A program made the position numbers and the translations under genes. Shown one piece after another: positions 55,360-64,000 of a stretch of 64,000 bases of DNA (its first letter is position 1; each line of letters opens with the position of its first letter). Source of the DNA: VRUE01 sp963712595 (GTDB lineage Bacteria > Actinomycetota > Thermoleophilia > Solirubrobacterales > 70-9); the NCBI GenBank assembly GCA_963712595.1, contig CAVQIM010000006.1:84998-148997 (forward strand). The letters are read 5' to 3'. The notes under the pieces were generated by a model that ran no database searches, was not told the origin of the DNA, and worked only from the letters and a program-made list of their open reading frames with translations.

Positions 55360-58181
55360 CTATGACCCCCGCCTTTCTTCTTCTTTGCTTTTGCCTTCTT
55401 GCACTTGACCGCGATCTCGGGATGGGTGACCGAGCCCCTGTTGGCGTGTCCCATGAAGCGCGAGTTGGCCAGTTGGCGCTCGGCGCAGAGCTCTTTGGCC
55501 GAGACGACTAGGAGGCCGTGCTTGCCCGCTCCCAAGCTCAGTTCGAATTTGCTCACCGGGGCGTCGGGGAGGCTGGGGAAGGTTCCCCTGAGGCCTCCCT
55601 TGACCGAGTCGATCGTCCCCGCCAGGTCGACCTCGATCCCGTGACCCCTGAGCACGAAGACGAGGTCGGGCAGGGTGTGATCGGAGGAGCGCAGGATCGC
55701 CTCTCCCGACATCGGCTCTTCCAAGAGAGGCGTATAGGCCTTGACCTGGCCGTAGACCGATCCAGGCGGGCAGTTTTTGTTGGCGAACTGCGGCCTTGTG
55801 CAGATCTGTTGGATGTGGCCCTGCTCCAAGAAGAGCGATCTGGGTAGCGCCACCGAGGCGCTTTTGATGTTGGCGTCTCCTGGGCGCGGTCTGACCACGA
55901 CTCGAAGGGCTGGGTGCTTGCTGCGCCTGGTGCCGCCCTTCAGCGCCAGGGAGACCTTGGGCTTGAAGCCCAAGGCTCCGCAGTTGAAGGCCTGAAAGGG
56001 AGCGGTTGCGGTGGCGAGGGTGTCGTCGGCTTGGTTGCCGAAGCGCTCCCCGGCGCCGTTCAGCGCAGAGGAGATCGCCGAGGGTTCGCAAGATGTCGGG
56101 TTGATCGTGAACTGGGGCTTGTCGATATAGGCCCTGATGTCTCTGAGGTGGATCGGGATGCCGTCGATGATGTGGGGGATCGGGTCGGTCCCGGTCGCAT
56201 CGATCGAGGCTTGGGTGGTTTCGGGATCGATCCGGATCGCCGATCTGACGATCACCACTCCCAAGTCGAAGGGGCCGACCAAGGCCGAGTCGATCGCCAC
56301 CACCGAGAAGGACGAGCCCCGGTATGGCCCGGCGAGGTAGAGCCCTCCGGGGGCATAGGAGAGGACCGAGCCAAGGCCATAGCCCGAGTAGGTGCGCCCG
56401 ATCAGAGAAGAGGCGGGACAGGAGGGGTTGTCTCGCTCTTCTACCCCCGATCTATGAGCAGCTGCCTCGATCGCTGCCTCAGGGCAATAGGGGACCCCGG
56501 CGACCTTGCCCAACAGGCCCGGTGGGAAGGTCGCCGAGTAGGAGGTGATCTCCTGCTCCACGTCTGTCCTTGTCAGGTGCAGGTAGAAGGGGGTGTAGGC
56601 GCCGCCTTGGGAGTTGAGCGTCCCTCCCTTTGCCTTGGGGGTAAAGGGTGCAAGGCCAGAGGGGCACGGCCCCCCTCCGACCCCGGCGGTGATCTGGGCC
56701 GGCAGCGATGCGTGCTTGATCAGGTTGGGGTCCCGCCAGGCGATCAGGTCGGCCTCGGTCGACACCCCCCCACAGAAACCCGGTGTCGCCAGGGGGCTTC
56801 GCTGGCCTTCGCGGAAGTGGATGCGAAGTTGGGAGTAGGGGATCTGGGGCAGGCGATCGAAGCTTGCGGTCAGCCTCCCCGTGGTTTGGTCTGCGGCCAG
56901 CTCTCCTGCGACCTTGACCAAGATGCCTCTGTCGATCGACTTGGCGATCAAGTAGATCGAGATCAGCGAGCCGAAGGGGTTCTCATAGGGCGCTGCCAAG
57001 AAGATCGCCCCCTCGATTCGTTTGTCGATGATCGGGCTGATCACGGTGAAGTCGCCGATCTTCGATTCGTTGGGGCAACCGGCTCCCGGTGGGGACAGCG
57101 GCGTCTCGGCTTCGTATTGGGCTGTGGTGCAAACGCCCAACCCCGCTCCCACCGAGGGGTTGATCGTCACCCCTTCTGGCAAGTTGACGACCGCCTTTCT
57201 GATCGGCGAGGGAGCGCGCAGATCGGGTTTCAATACCCCGGCGGTGTCGACGTCGATGTCGAAGGAGTAGCCCGAGGGAGAAGAGGCGCGGGGGTCGGAG
57301 AGCTGGGCGATCGCTTTTGGTTCGAAAGACAAAGAAGAGCAGCCTTCCAGGGCTTTGGAGGAAAGCGAGCGCGAGATCGCTCCCGCTTCTTGCCAAGAGG
57401 TCGCAGTCGCCTTGAAGGCAAGCGGGGAATCGCAGAAGGTGGGCAGGGTGAGGTAGGCGGTGGGGGTGTTTTGGACCGGTCTTCCCACCGAGCATTTGGA
57501 CCAGCCGAAGGAGGGTTCGGTCGCGTTTAGGCAGTTGCCCCGCTGGGAGTCGTGAAAGGCGGCGAAGGGGTTGCCCCAGATCGAGAGCGACAGTCCCGAT
57601 ACGTCGATCGCCTGGGAGACGTTTTTGCTCTTCAAGGTGATCCCGTATTCCCCGCCTGCCTGGCGGATCTCGGGGATGAAGATGATCGGGGCGCCGTAGG
57701 GGTTGGCGCCGATCTCCGAGGGAACCCCCGGCGGCGGGTCGAGGTTAAAGAGGCCAAAGGTCCTCGTCTCCCCCCCGGCGAAGGATGATTTGACCGTCAA
57801 TGTGCCTACCTGGCTTCGGTCTTGGCAGCTCTCCCCGGATTTGCTTTCTTCGAAGGGCGAGAAGCGCGGTTTGTGAAAGGCGGCCTGGGTGCAGGTCGGC
57901 ACCGCGGTGGGGTTTTCGATCAAGCCTCCGGGCAGCTCCAAGGAGAGGTCCTTGAGGTCCCCCTGGGTAAATGGCGCTCCCGCCGCTTTGCTTGCTTCCA
58001 AGCCGACGCTCAGGCGAAGCGATGCGGGATGGGCTCCGGCCTGGGTTGCCGGTTCGCCAGCTTCTGAGATCAAGGGCCTTGCCTCGAAGCCTTCTGTTCC
58101 TGGGAGGAAGGAGAAGGCTTGGGCTTGAACTGGCGCCAAGAGGGCAAAGGCAAAGAAGACCGCGATCAGCCGGGCCCTCAT
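55356..58181 (-). CDS. Large secreted repeat-domain protein, paralogue of the 60.5-64 kb protein
   Basis: 941 residues with a signal peptide (LIAVFFAFALLAPVQAQA). Built from long beta-rich domains with recurring patterns LSLELPGGLIENPTAVPTC, VNLPEGVTINPSVGAGLG and ATFPPGLLGKVAGVPYCPEA, then YLAGPYRGSSFSVVAIDSAL and FTINPTSCEPSAISSAL, each aligning with the neighbouring 60481-64000 protein. Many Cys residues occur in pairs, suggesting disulfides outside the cell. It ends in CKKAKAKKKKGGGHR. I know such proteins as frequent in Thermoleophilia genomes without a defined function. Codon use is less GC-rich than the housekeeping genes. Confidence 0.85.
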   Translation of the reverse strand: MRARLIAVFFAFALLAPVQAQAFSFLPGTEGFEARPLISEAGEPATQAGAHPASLRLSVGLEASKAAGAPFTQGDLKDLSLELPGGLIENPTAVPTCTQAAFHKPRFSPFEESKSGESCQDRSQVGTLTVKSSFAGGETRTFGLFNLDPPPGVPSEIGANPYGAPIIFIPEIRQAGGEYGITLKSKNVSQAIDVSGLSLSIWGNPFAAFHDSQRGNCLNATEPSFGWSKCSVGRPVQNTPTAYLTLPTFCDSPLAFKATATSWQEAGAISRSLSSKALEGCSSLSFEPKAIAQLSDPRASSPSGYSFDIDVDTAGVLKPDLRAPSPIRKAVVNLPEGVTINPSVGAGLGVCTTAQYEAETPLSPPGAGCPNESKIGDFTVISPIIDKRIEGAIFLAAPYENPFGSLISIYLIAKSIDRGILVKVAGELAADQTTGRLTASFDRLPQIPYSQLRIHFREGQRSPLATPGFCGGVSTEADLIAWRDPNLIKHASLPAQITAGVGGGPCPSGLAPFTPKAKGGTLNSQGGAYTPFYLHLTRTDVEQEITSYSATFPPGLLGKVAGVPYCPEAAIEAAAHRSGVEERDNPSCPASSLIGRTYSGYGLGSVLSYAPGGLYLAGPYRGSSFSVVAIDSALVGPFDLGVVIVRSAIRIDPETTQASIDATGTDPIPHIIDGIPIHLRDIRAYIDKPQFTINPTSCEPSAISSALNGAGERFGNQADDTLATATAPFQAFNCGALGFKPKVSLALKGGTRRSKHPALRVVVRPRPGDANIKSASVALPRSLFLEQGHIQQICTRPQFANKNCPPGSVYGQVKAYTPLLEEPMSGEAILRSSDHTLPDLVFVLRGHGIEVDLAGTIDSVKGGLRGTFPSLPDAPVSKFELSLGAGKHGLLVVSAKELCAERQLANSRFMGHANRGSVTHPEIAVKCKKAKAKKKKGGGHR

Positions 58182-60484
58182 CGTGGCACCCCCCGCCTCA
58201 GCGGCACGTGGTATTTGCCTTTGCCGTTTAGCTTCTCATTGCCCTTTTGCTTTTTGCCTTTGCCCTTCTTCTTGCCTTTGTGGTGCTTTTTCTTCTTCTT
58301 CTTCTCCTTCTCGACTTCGAACTTCACCGGCGGGTTGCCCGAGCTCTTCACGAGAGTGCTGGGATCGGGGTCTTCGGGGGTAGGCGGCAAGGCCTGACAG
58401 GCATCGGCGATGCAGGGGATCGGCTTTTGGGCTTCGGGGAAGCCGCCGCCCGCTCTGGCGTCATAGAGGTCGATCGAGCCTGGGTCGGATCCGACCAAGG
58501 ACTGATCGGTGAGGAAGTAGGCGTCGTTGCCGTCGGTCGAGGCGTCGATGAAGCTGGCACCTTCGATCGCCCGCCCGCTCGAGATCAAATCGACGCAACC
58601 GGGTTGCAGGGTGCAACCGCCGACCCCGTTTGCCTCCCACTGGTAGACGTCTGGTTGTCCGTTGGTGTCGGCGATCGCCAGCACGTCGGTCGATTCGAAG
58701 AAGGCCCTGTGGCCGTCGGCAGACAGCGCCCTTGGTCGATAGGCGCTGCTCGATCCGTTTACCTGGGCCCCTGGGATCGAGGCGACGCCGGTTGCTTTTT
58801 CCCCGGTCGGCTTGCAAGAGGCGCAGATCAGCTGCGAGGCCCCTCCCCCTAGCGGCGGCCCGTAGAGGTAGAGCTCAGCTCGGCTGCCGTTGTCATAGGC
58901 GGCCAGTTCGGTGGTCGAGAGGAAGGCGAGGTGAGAGCCGCTGGGGGTGACCCGGGAGGTCCCTGTCGCCGGTGGGTAATCGCTTGGCTTTGCCGCTTGT
59001 GCTCCCGCCGCGACCAGGGTGGTGGTCCCGGAGGCCCATTTCTTGATCCCGGCGGCGTCTTGGTAGTAGGCGATGGAGCCGTCGGTCGAGGCGCCGAGGA
59101 CCCCGACCACTCCCCCGCTTGGAGTCAGGTCTGTTTTCGCCTGGGTGGAGGCCAGGTAGCGGTAGAGGTGGGCGGCTTCGGTGAAGAAGGCGACCGAGCC
59201 GTCGGTGGAGGCGGTTTGGAACTGGCCTGCGCCTGTGAGGAGCTTGGTCTGGCTCCCGTCCCTCAGGTAGAGGCTCCCCGCGGCGGTGAAGTAGACACGG
59301 GTGCCGTCGGTGGAGACCGCGCCGATCGGCGCCGCCAGCTTCGTCGGGCCTACCGCCGGCGTGGTCTGGCTTTCCCCCACCAAGAGATTCAGCGCGGTGA
59401 GCGACCCCCCGCTAGCCCGGTAGAGATTCTGGGCGTTCGCATCGCATTCACCACCTCCTTTCAACACCTCGGTCGCATTGGAGGTAAGCGCCGCGCAACT
59501 CGAGAGCACCACGTTGGAGAGATCCGGAGAAGCCCCGGCGAAGGAGACCTTGAAGGCCTCTGGGGTGACCGCGGTGTGGGTGAAGTTGGCGGCACTGAGC
59601 AGCGAGGCATAGGAGCCCGCTGCGCTTCGCAGGTAATAGGCCATGCGCCCAGAAGGAGCGCCCGAGCCCGGTATCACCGGGTTGGGAGCCCCACAGCCCA
59701 CCAGCCCCCCACGACAAGGCAACCCGCCGAAGAGCAATCCCCTGGCGAGGTCTTCGCTAAAGAGCCGGTAGGGCGCCCCGTCCGGTTGATCGCCGTAAGC
59801 CGCCGATTCCAGCGGGGCGGAGACGTTTTGGGTAACCCATCCCCCTGCGGTTCGCCTCGAGAGGTACTGGCTCACCGGGGGCGCCCCTTTGGCATCGCCG
59901 AAGGAGGTGGCAGAGCCGTAGGAGATCGCCGCTCCTTCGGGAGAGCTACTCGGTGCGGCTTGCAGGTCCCCGCCACCGAAGAGCGAGCTGGGTGGGGCGA
60001 TCGCCCCGCCGCCTTTGTCTACCGGGGAGACCATCTCCCAACCGCGGTTGTCGGGAAGCCTGAATGCCTGTTCGCTTCCCTGGGTGGAGAAGACGTGCTC
60101 TGGGCCGGTGACCGTTTCGGCTGAGTTCTTGGCGGTGATCCGGTAGCGGTACTGAGTCGCTGCTTTCAGCGGGGAAAGCGGCGGCCCCACCGGCTGGGAG
60201 GGAAAGAGGTAGGAGGTGCCCGAGCCAAGCAGGGCCGGTCCTGAGATCGGGATCAGGGTCGCTCCTGAGAAGCCTTTTGCTTCGAAGGCGCTTTGGGGGG
60301 TGTATTCGAAGCGGTAGGTGGTGGAGAGCCCGTTGGGGTTGACTTTCGCCCAGAGGTAGGCGGAGTCCGCCTTTACCGCTTCGACCCAGGTCTCTGCGAT
60401 CAGCGGCGGGCCCGCCGCCTTGGCCGCTGGGCAGGCAACCAAGATGGCGCCTGCCGCCAGGGCCACTAGGGCCCTGGCTCTCAT
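58178..60484 (-). CDS. Secreted FN3-like plus beta-propeller protein with Lys-rich tail
   Basis: 768 residues from ATG 60484 (MRARALVALAAGAILVACPA, signal peptide). Residues 25-130 form an FN3-like domain (YLWAKVNPNGLSTTYRFEYT), resembling those of the 32.9 kb protein. Then comes a long WD40/TolB-like propeller with repeated VSTDGTRVYFTAAGSLYLR, ASTDGSVAFFTEAAHLYRYL and ASTDGNDAYFLTDQSLVG. The C-terminus is extraordinarily basic (KEKKKKKKHHKGKKKGKGKK). ATGA overlaps at both ends lock it into the four-gene operon. The open frame continues upstream of 60484 but overlaps the next gene and is not used. Confidence 0.85.
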   Translation of the reverse strand: MRARALVALAAGAILVACPAAKAAGPPLIAETWVEAVKADSAYLWAKVNPNGLSTTYRFEYTPQSAFEAKGFSGATLIPISGPALLGSGTSYLFPSQPVGPPLSPLKAATQYRYRITAKNSAETVTGPEHVFSTQGSEQAFRLPDNRGWEMVSPVDKGGGAIAPPSSLFGGGDLQAAPSSSPEGAAISYGSATSFGDAKGAPPVSQYLSRRTAGGWVTQNVSAPLESAAYGDQPDGAPYRLFSEDLARGLLFGGLPCRGGLVGCGAPNPVIPGSGAPSGRMAYYLRSAAGSYASLLSAANFTHTAVTPEAFKVSFAGASPDLSNVVLSSCAALTSNATEVLKGGGECDANAQNLYRASGGSLTALNLLVGESQTTPAVGPTKLAAPIGAVSTDGTRVYFTAAGSLYLRDGSQTKLLTGAGQFQTASTDGSVAFFTEAAHLYRYLASTQAKTDLTPSGGVVGVLGASTDGSIAYYQDAAGIKKWASGTTTLVAAGAQAAKPSDYPPATGTSRVTPSGSHLAFLSTTELAAYDNGSRAELYLYGPPLGGGASQLICASCKPTGEKATGVASIPGAQVNGSSSAYRPRALSADGHRAFFESTDVLAIADTNGQPDVYQWEANGVGGCTLQPGCVDLISSGRAIEGASFIDASTDGNDAYFLTDQSLVGSDPGSIDLYDARAGGGFPEAQKPIPCIADACQALPPTPEDPDPSTLVKSSGNPPVKFEVEKEKKKKKKHHKGKKKGKGKKQKGNEKLNGKGKYHVPLRRGVPR

Positions 60485-63400
60485 CGGGCGTTCTTCTTGT
60501 TGCTGCGCTTGTGCTTCTTTGCCTTCTTGCAGGAGTTGGCGAGCAGCGGTGAGCTGTCGCTGACCTTGCCGTTTTGGCCGTCGAGGAGCACCGTTGCCCT
60601 GTTGGCTTTCGCCGAGAGCTTGCAGAGGTTGGCGCTGTTGATCAAAAGGCCCTTCTTGCCGCCCTTCATCTGCAAGGTGAACTTGGAGACCGGGGCATCG
60701 GGTGCTGCTTCGAAGGTGGAGCGGATGCCGCCGTTTACCGAGTCGACCCTTCCTGCCAAGACCACGTCTACTTGGCCTTCGAGTGCGATCACCAAGTCGG
60801 GGAGTTCGTGGTTTGAGGAGCGCAGGTAGACCGGGCCCGAGAGCGGCTCTTCGAGCAACGGAGTCGTTGCGCTCGCCTTGCCGTAGATCGATGCCGCAGG
60901 ACAGGCATCGGCGGCGAACTGCACCCTGGTGCAAACGGTGCCGATGTGGGCCTGGTCGAGGAACTCCGAACGCGGCAGGGTAACCTCGGCTCGCTTTACG
61001 TTGGCTCCGCTTCCCTTGGGGAAGGTCAGGGTCGCGGTCAGGGCCGGGTGGCCGGTTCTCTTGGTCGCGCCCTTCAGCTTCAAGGCCAGCTTTGGCTTGA
61101 AGGAGAGCGCATCGCAGCCGCCTACCTGGAAGGGGACCAGGGGCGAGGAGACCTGGCCCGTGGTCGAGGTCAGGGTCGCTGCGATCGACATCGGATCGCA
61201 AGAGGTCGGGTTGAGGGTGAAATCGGGCTTTTTGAGCTGGAAGGAGATCTGGCGCACGTCCAGCGGGATGCCTTGGAGGATGTGGGGCAGGGGGTCTGAG
61301 AGGGCTGAGACCTTGGCCGTTTCGGGATCGAGCTTCAAGGCGATCCTGACAACCACTGCTCCGAGGTCGAAGGGCCCTGCGATCGCCGGGGTGATCACGA
61401 CCACCGAGAGCGGGGCGCCCTTATAGGGGCCGGCGAGGTAGGCGTTGCCGGGGGTGTGAAGCGGGGTGATGCCCGCCCCCGCGGCTACGTCTACCGTGCC
61501 GATCTCAGAAGCGGAGGGGCAAGAGGGGTTGTTGCGCTCCACGATCCCTTCGTTTGGCTTTGAGCGCGATTGCGCCTGGGCGATCGCTGCCTCTGGGCAA
61601 TAGGGGACCCCGACCAGCTTCGCGGTCAATCCCGGCGGCAGCGCGGTGTCGATCTTTTGCAGTTCCTGGGTGTCGTCTTGCCTGGTCAGCTTCAAGGCGA
61701 AGGGGCTATAGGCACCTGCCTGGGGGGAGAGGGTGCCGGCGGTGAAGGAGGGGTTGTTGGGAAGCGCCTGGCCCTGGGCGGGACAGGGGCCACCGTTGGG
61801 GTTGGCCCCGATCGCGAAGGGATCGGTCGGGTGGGCCACCGGGGTCTGCGGGGCGCTCCAAGGGACGATGTCTGCCCTGGGGGCGTAGGTGCCGCAGGCG
61901 GCAGGTGTTCGCAGAGCGGCCCTGGGCCCGGTGAAGAGGTGGGTCTTGATCTCTTCGATCGGCAACTGGGGATTGTCTTCGAAGATCGTCGTCAGCTGAC
62001 CCGTGTTTGGATCTGTTTGCACCCTGCCGGCCAAGGTGGAGACGGTCCCGGTGGAGGGATCGCTCAGCGCCAGATACAGGGCGATCAGAGAGCCACTTGG
62101 GTTCTTGAAGGGCTCCGCCAGGTAGAGCGCTCCGGAGATCGGGTGATCGAGGAGCGGGGTCCTCACTTCGGCTGTGCCGAGCTTCGAATCGGGCGGGCAC
62201 TCGCTGGGGATCAGGGTGTGGACGTGGGACAGGGCTTCGGTGCAGGCGCCCTGGCCGTCGGCGGAGGAGGGGTTTACCGACATCCCCTCGGGCAAGGAGA
62301 GCCTGAAGTCCTTCATCACCCCCGGTGAGAGCCCTTCGGGGTCCATGTTGACCGGCTGGCGCACGGAGACGTCGAGGCCAGAGGGCGAATCGGCCAGGTT
62401 GGTGGTCGGCTTTGCTTCAAGGGTCGGTTCGAACTGCAGCTGGTTGCAGCCGGCCAGCGCCACCGGGGTGCCCGACATATCGGCGCTTTCATAGCTGGCG
62501 CCCTTGAAGAGACCCGTTTTCTCCCAGGAGTCCGCCCGGGCCCGGGCAACAGTCGGCTGGCCGGTGCACTGCACCGGGGTGGTCAGAAGCGCTTCTTTGG
62601 TCTCTTCGATCCCGGCGCAGGATTGGCCGGGCACGATCCCGCATTCGCGCAGCGGGTTGTGGCTGGAGCTCGAGGGGTTGCCCCAGAAGGTCAGCCGCAG
62701 GCCGATCACCGGGTTGGTGCCGCGGGCGAAGATTTCCCGCGAGCGCCCCGAGAGCCCGTAGTCGCCGTCGCTGCGCAGGGAGCCGTCGATGTGGACGAAG
62801 ATGTTGAAGCCTTCGGCAGCGTCGAAGCCGAAGGTCGAAGGGGTGCCGGGGGTCGGCACCATGTTGAAGAGAGGTGAGGCGCTGAGGCCGACTAGACCGG
62901 ATTTGGCGACGATGATCGTCCCCACCGAGCCGATCTGGGCGTCCTGCGGGCACTGGTGTTGGTTTAGCTGGAGCTCGGTGCATCGTGCCCCGGTCGAGTT
63001 GGGGTTGAGGATCATCCCCGGCGGCAGGTCGGTGAAGATGTCGCGCACCTCCTCGGACCCCGTCGGGTATTCGGGGTTGGCGAGTTCTGAGGGAAAGCCC
63101 AAGACGACGGAGAACTGGTCGGGGTGCGATCCGGCTTGGGTGGTGGCGGTGCCGTCGGCGCCTGAGAGCGGCGCCGAGAAGCCGGTTTCCCCCGCGAGGA
63201 AGTTAAAGGGGGCGACCGTGGAGCTGATCGTGACCGGGACGTTGCTCTGGCGTAGGTTGGCGCCGCCGCCTTCGACCGTGACTTTGCTCAGAAGCGTGCC
63301 GCTTGCCGCCAGGTCTGCTTTGAAGTCGACCTGGGCGAAGATCACGCCGCCGGAGGGGATGCTGTTGGGGTTGGTGCAGGTGAAGGTCTGGGCGCTGATC

Positions 63401-64000
63401 GAGCAGGTTCCTCCATCGACGGTGCTTCCCTGTTCGCTGGCGGCTTTGGTCGGGGTCAGCCCTTCGGGCAGGGTGCCGGTGACGCTCATCGCCCCGGTGG
63501 TGGCGGCGCCGCCGACGTTGATCGCGCGGATCAACAGCGTGCCGGTGCCCCCGCCGGGGACGTTGGTCGGCATCGAGATGCCGAGCAGGCCCCAGGCGGG
63601 CAGGCCGATCGCGGTCTTCGTCGTCGCTTTGGCCAACGCCGCCCCGCCGCCTTCGACGCTTGCTTCGCCGATCACGCTCTTGCCCACGGTGGCGGTGGCG
63701 ACTTCTACCGGGACGATCACTTTTGCTTCTCCGCCTGCTGCCAGGGGTTCGGTCCCGGTGCAGGCGATCGTCTGGCCGTTGACTTCGCAACTGAGCGGTT
63801 TGCCCGGAACGGCTTGTCCCGAGACTTCACCGGCAACCGGGACGACCTCGGCCGGCAGCGTGGCGGTGATCGTGTAGGGGGCTGTGGTGGGGGCGTCGCC
63901 TTTGTTCGTCGCCACGATCCGGTAGCCGGGGCCCTCAGTGGCGTTGCCGGCTGCCCCCGAGGCAAAGCTCGGCGGGAAGGAGGTGATCGAGAGCGACCAC
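60481..64000 (-). CDS. Large secreted repeat-domain protein, 5' end outside the window
   Basis: At least 1172 residues; the frame stays open to the window edge, and the GTG at 63915 is interior (it follows in-frame GYRI). The visible N-terminal 270 residues hold DUF11-like repeats (YTITATLPAEVVPVAGEVSG, GTLLIRAINVGGAATTGAMS). The rest is a paralogue of the 55.4-58.2 kb protein (DLPPGMILNPNSTGARCTEL, FRLSLPEGMSVNPSSADGQG, YLAGPYKGAPLSVVVITPAI, FTLNPTSCDPMSIAATL). The end is polybasic (CKKAKKHKRSNKKNAR). It is the most upstream visible gene of the secreted operon. Confidence 0.85.
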   Translation of the reverse strand, partial: WSLSITSFPPSFASGAAGNATEGPGYRIVATNKGDAPTTAPYTITATLPAEVVPVAGEVSGQAVPGKPLSCEVNGQTIACTGTEPLAAGGEAKVIVPVEVATATVGKSVIGEASVEGGGAALAKATTKTAIGLPAWGLLGISMPTNVPGGGTGTLLIRAINVGGAATTGAMSVTGTLPEGLTPTKAASEQGSTVDGGTCSISAQTFTCTNPNSIPSGGVIFAQVDFKADLAASGTLLSKVTVEGGGANLRQSNVPVTISSTVAPFNFLAGETGFSAPLSGADGTATTQAGSHPDQFSVVLGFPSELANPEYPTGSEEVRDIFTDLPPGMILNPNSTGARCTELQLNQHQCPQDAQIGSVGTIIVAKSGLVGLSASPLFNMVPTPGTPSTFGFDAAEGFNIFVHIDGSLRSDGDYGLSGRSREIFARGTNPVIGLRLTFWGNPSSSSHNPLRECGIVPGQSCAGIEETKEALLTTPVQCTGQPTVARARADSWEKTGLFKGASYESADMSGTPVALAGCNQLQFEPTLEAKPTTNLADSPSGLDVSVRQPVNMDPEGLSPGVMKDFRLSLPEGMSVNPSSADGQGACTEALSHVHTLIPSECPPDSKLGTAEVRTPLLDHPISGALYLAEPFKNPSGSLIALYLALSDPSTGTVSTLAGRVQTDPNTGQLTTIFEDNPQLPIEEIKTHLFTGPRAALRTPAACGTYAPRADIVPWSAPQTPVAHPTDPFAIGANPNGGPCPAQGQALPNNPSFTAGTLSPQAGAYSPFALKLTRQDDTQELQKIDTALPPGLTAKLVGVPYCPEAAIAQAQSRSKPNEGIVERNNPSCPSASEIGTVDVAAGAGITPLHTPGNAYLAGPYKGAPLSVVVITPAIAGPFDLGAVVVRIALKLDPETAKVSALSDPLPHILQGIPLDVRQISFQLKKPDFTLNPTSCDPMSIAATLTSTTGQVSSPLVPFQVGGCDALSFKPKLALKLKGATKRTGHPALTATLTFPKGSGANVKRAEVTLPRSEFLDQAHIGTVCTRVQFAADACPAASIYGKASATTPLLEEPLSGPVYLRSSNHELPDLVIALEGQVDVVLAGRVDSVNGGIRSTFEAAPDAPVSKFTLQMKGGKKGLLINSANLCKLSAKANRATVLLDGQNGKVSDSSPLLANSCKKAKKHKRSNKKNAR

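Noticed and set aside
60484..61201. Upstream extension of the 58.2 kb propeller protein (open frame to 61201)
   Set aside because: The extension is Arg/Pro-rich, overlaps the real end of the neighbouring secreted protein, and a signal peptide starts exactly at 60484.

Overview
The window looks like chromosomal DNA of a high-GC actinobacterium. Several traits point to the class Thermoleophilia (Solirubrobacterales-like): large secreted proteins with beta-propeller or NHL repeats ending in Lys/Arg-rich tails, a cytochrome c heme-export operon joined to heme synthesis, a fused CobA-HemD, and a TreT-OtsA pair. This assignment is inference from protein style; there is no rRNA here. Genes are densely packed, and 1-nt or 4-nt stop/start overlaps are the rule.

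Layout. 1-4.3 kb: a SpoIID protein cut by the window edge, then a minus-strand operon (PAP2 phosphatase, YchF, a CrtC/AttH-like protein, an EEP hydrolase). 4.5-9.4 kb: BtrH-like protein, Nei-type glycosylase, methyltransferase, methylmalonyl-CoA epimerase, DUF1385 and TauE/SafE proteins. 9.6-14.7 kb: RarA, aldehyde dehydrogenase, ATP-grasp ligase plus methyltransferase. 14.9-22.5 kb: ccmA-ccmB-ccmC-ccmD-hemA-hemC, interrupted by an AbrB/PIN toxin-antitoxin pair, then cobA-hemD and birA. 22.4-28.9 kb: an SF2 helicase with an acidic insert, thioredoxin-like lipoprotein, NfeD and SPFH proteins, GalT-like protein. 29-34.8 kb: secreted metalloprotease, nucleotidyltransferase pair, tRNA-Arg(CCU), NHL-repeat protein. 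34.8-39.2 kb: YceH, pyrE, a complete IS481-family element, an epimerase and an L,D-transpeptidase. 39.2-39.57 kb: a noncoding locus holding a tRNA-like gene. 39.6-46.4 kb: CPBP protease, small MscS-like channel, class A PBP, glycosyltransferase, LPG-synthase-like flippase, ThiL. 46.5-52.3 kb: response regulator, kinase and HtrA (MprAB-PepD-like), then TreT and OtsA. 52.5-64 kb: a DUF4258/DUF2283 pair, a TetR regulator and a minus-strand operon of four large secreted proteins, the last running off the window.

Two features stand out. First, the gaps between genes carry several families of palindromic elements. Within a family the core sequence is kept, while the long outer arms differ from copy to copy yet stay self-complementary. 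Families A and B sit at the 3' ends of genes in fixed orientation; families C and D sit between divergent genes; a further palindrome lies in frame inside birA. Second, the 39.3 kb locus encodes a tRNA-like RNA with an 8-bp acceptor stem, 4-bp T stem, 6-bp D stem and long variable arm. It has its own promoter and terminator, and a 3' trailer complementary to its own D/anticodon region.
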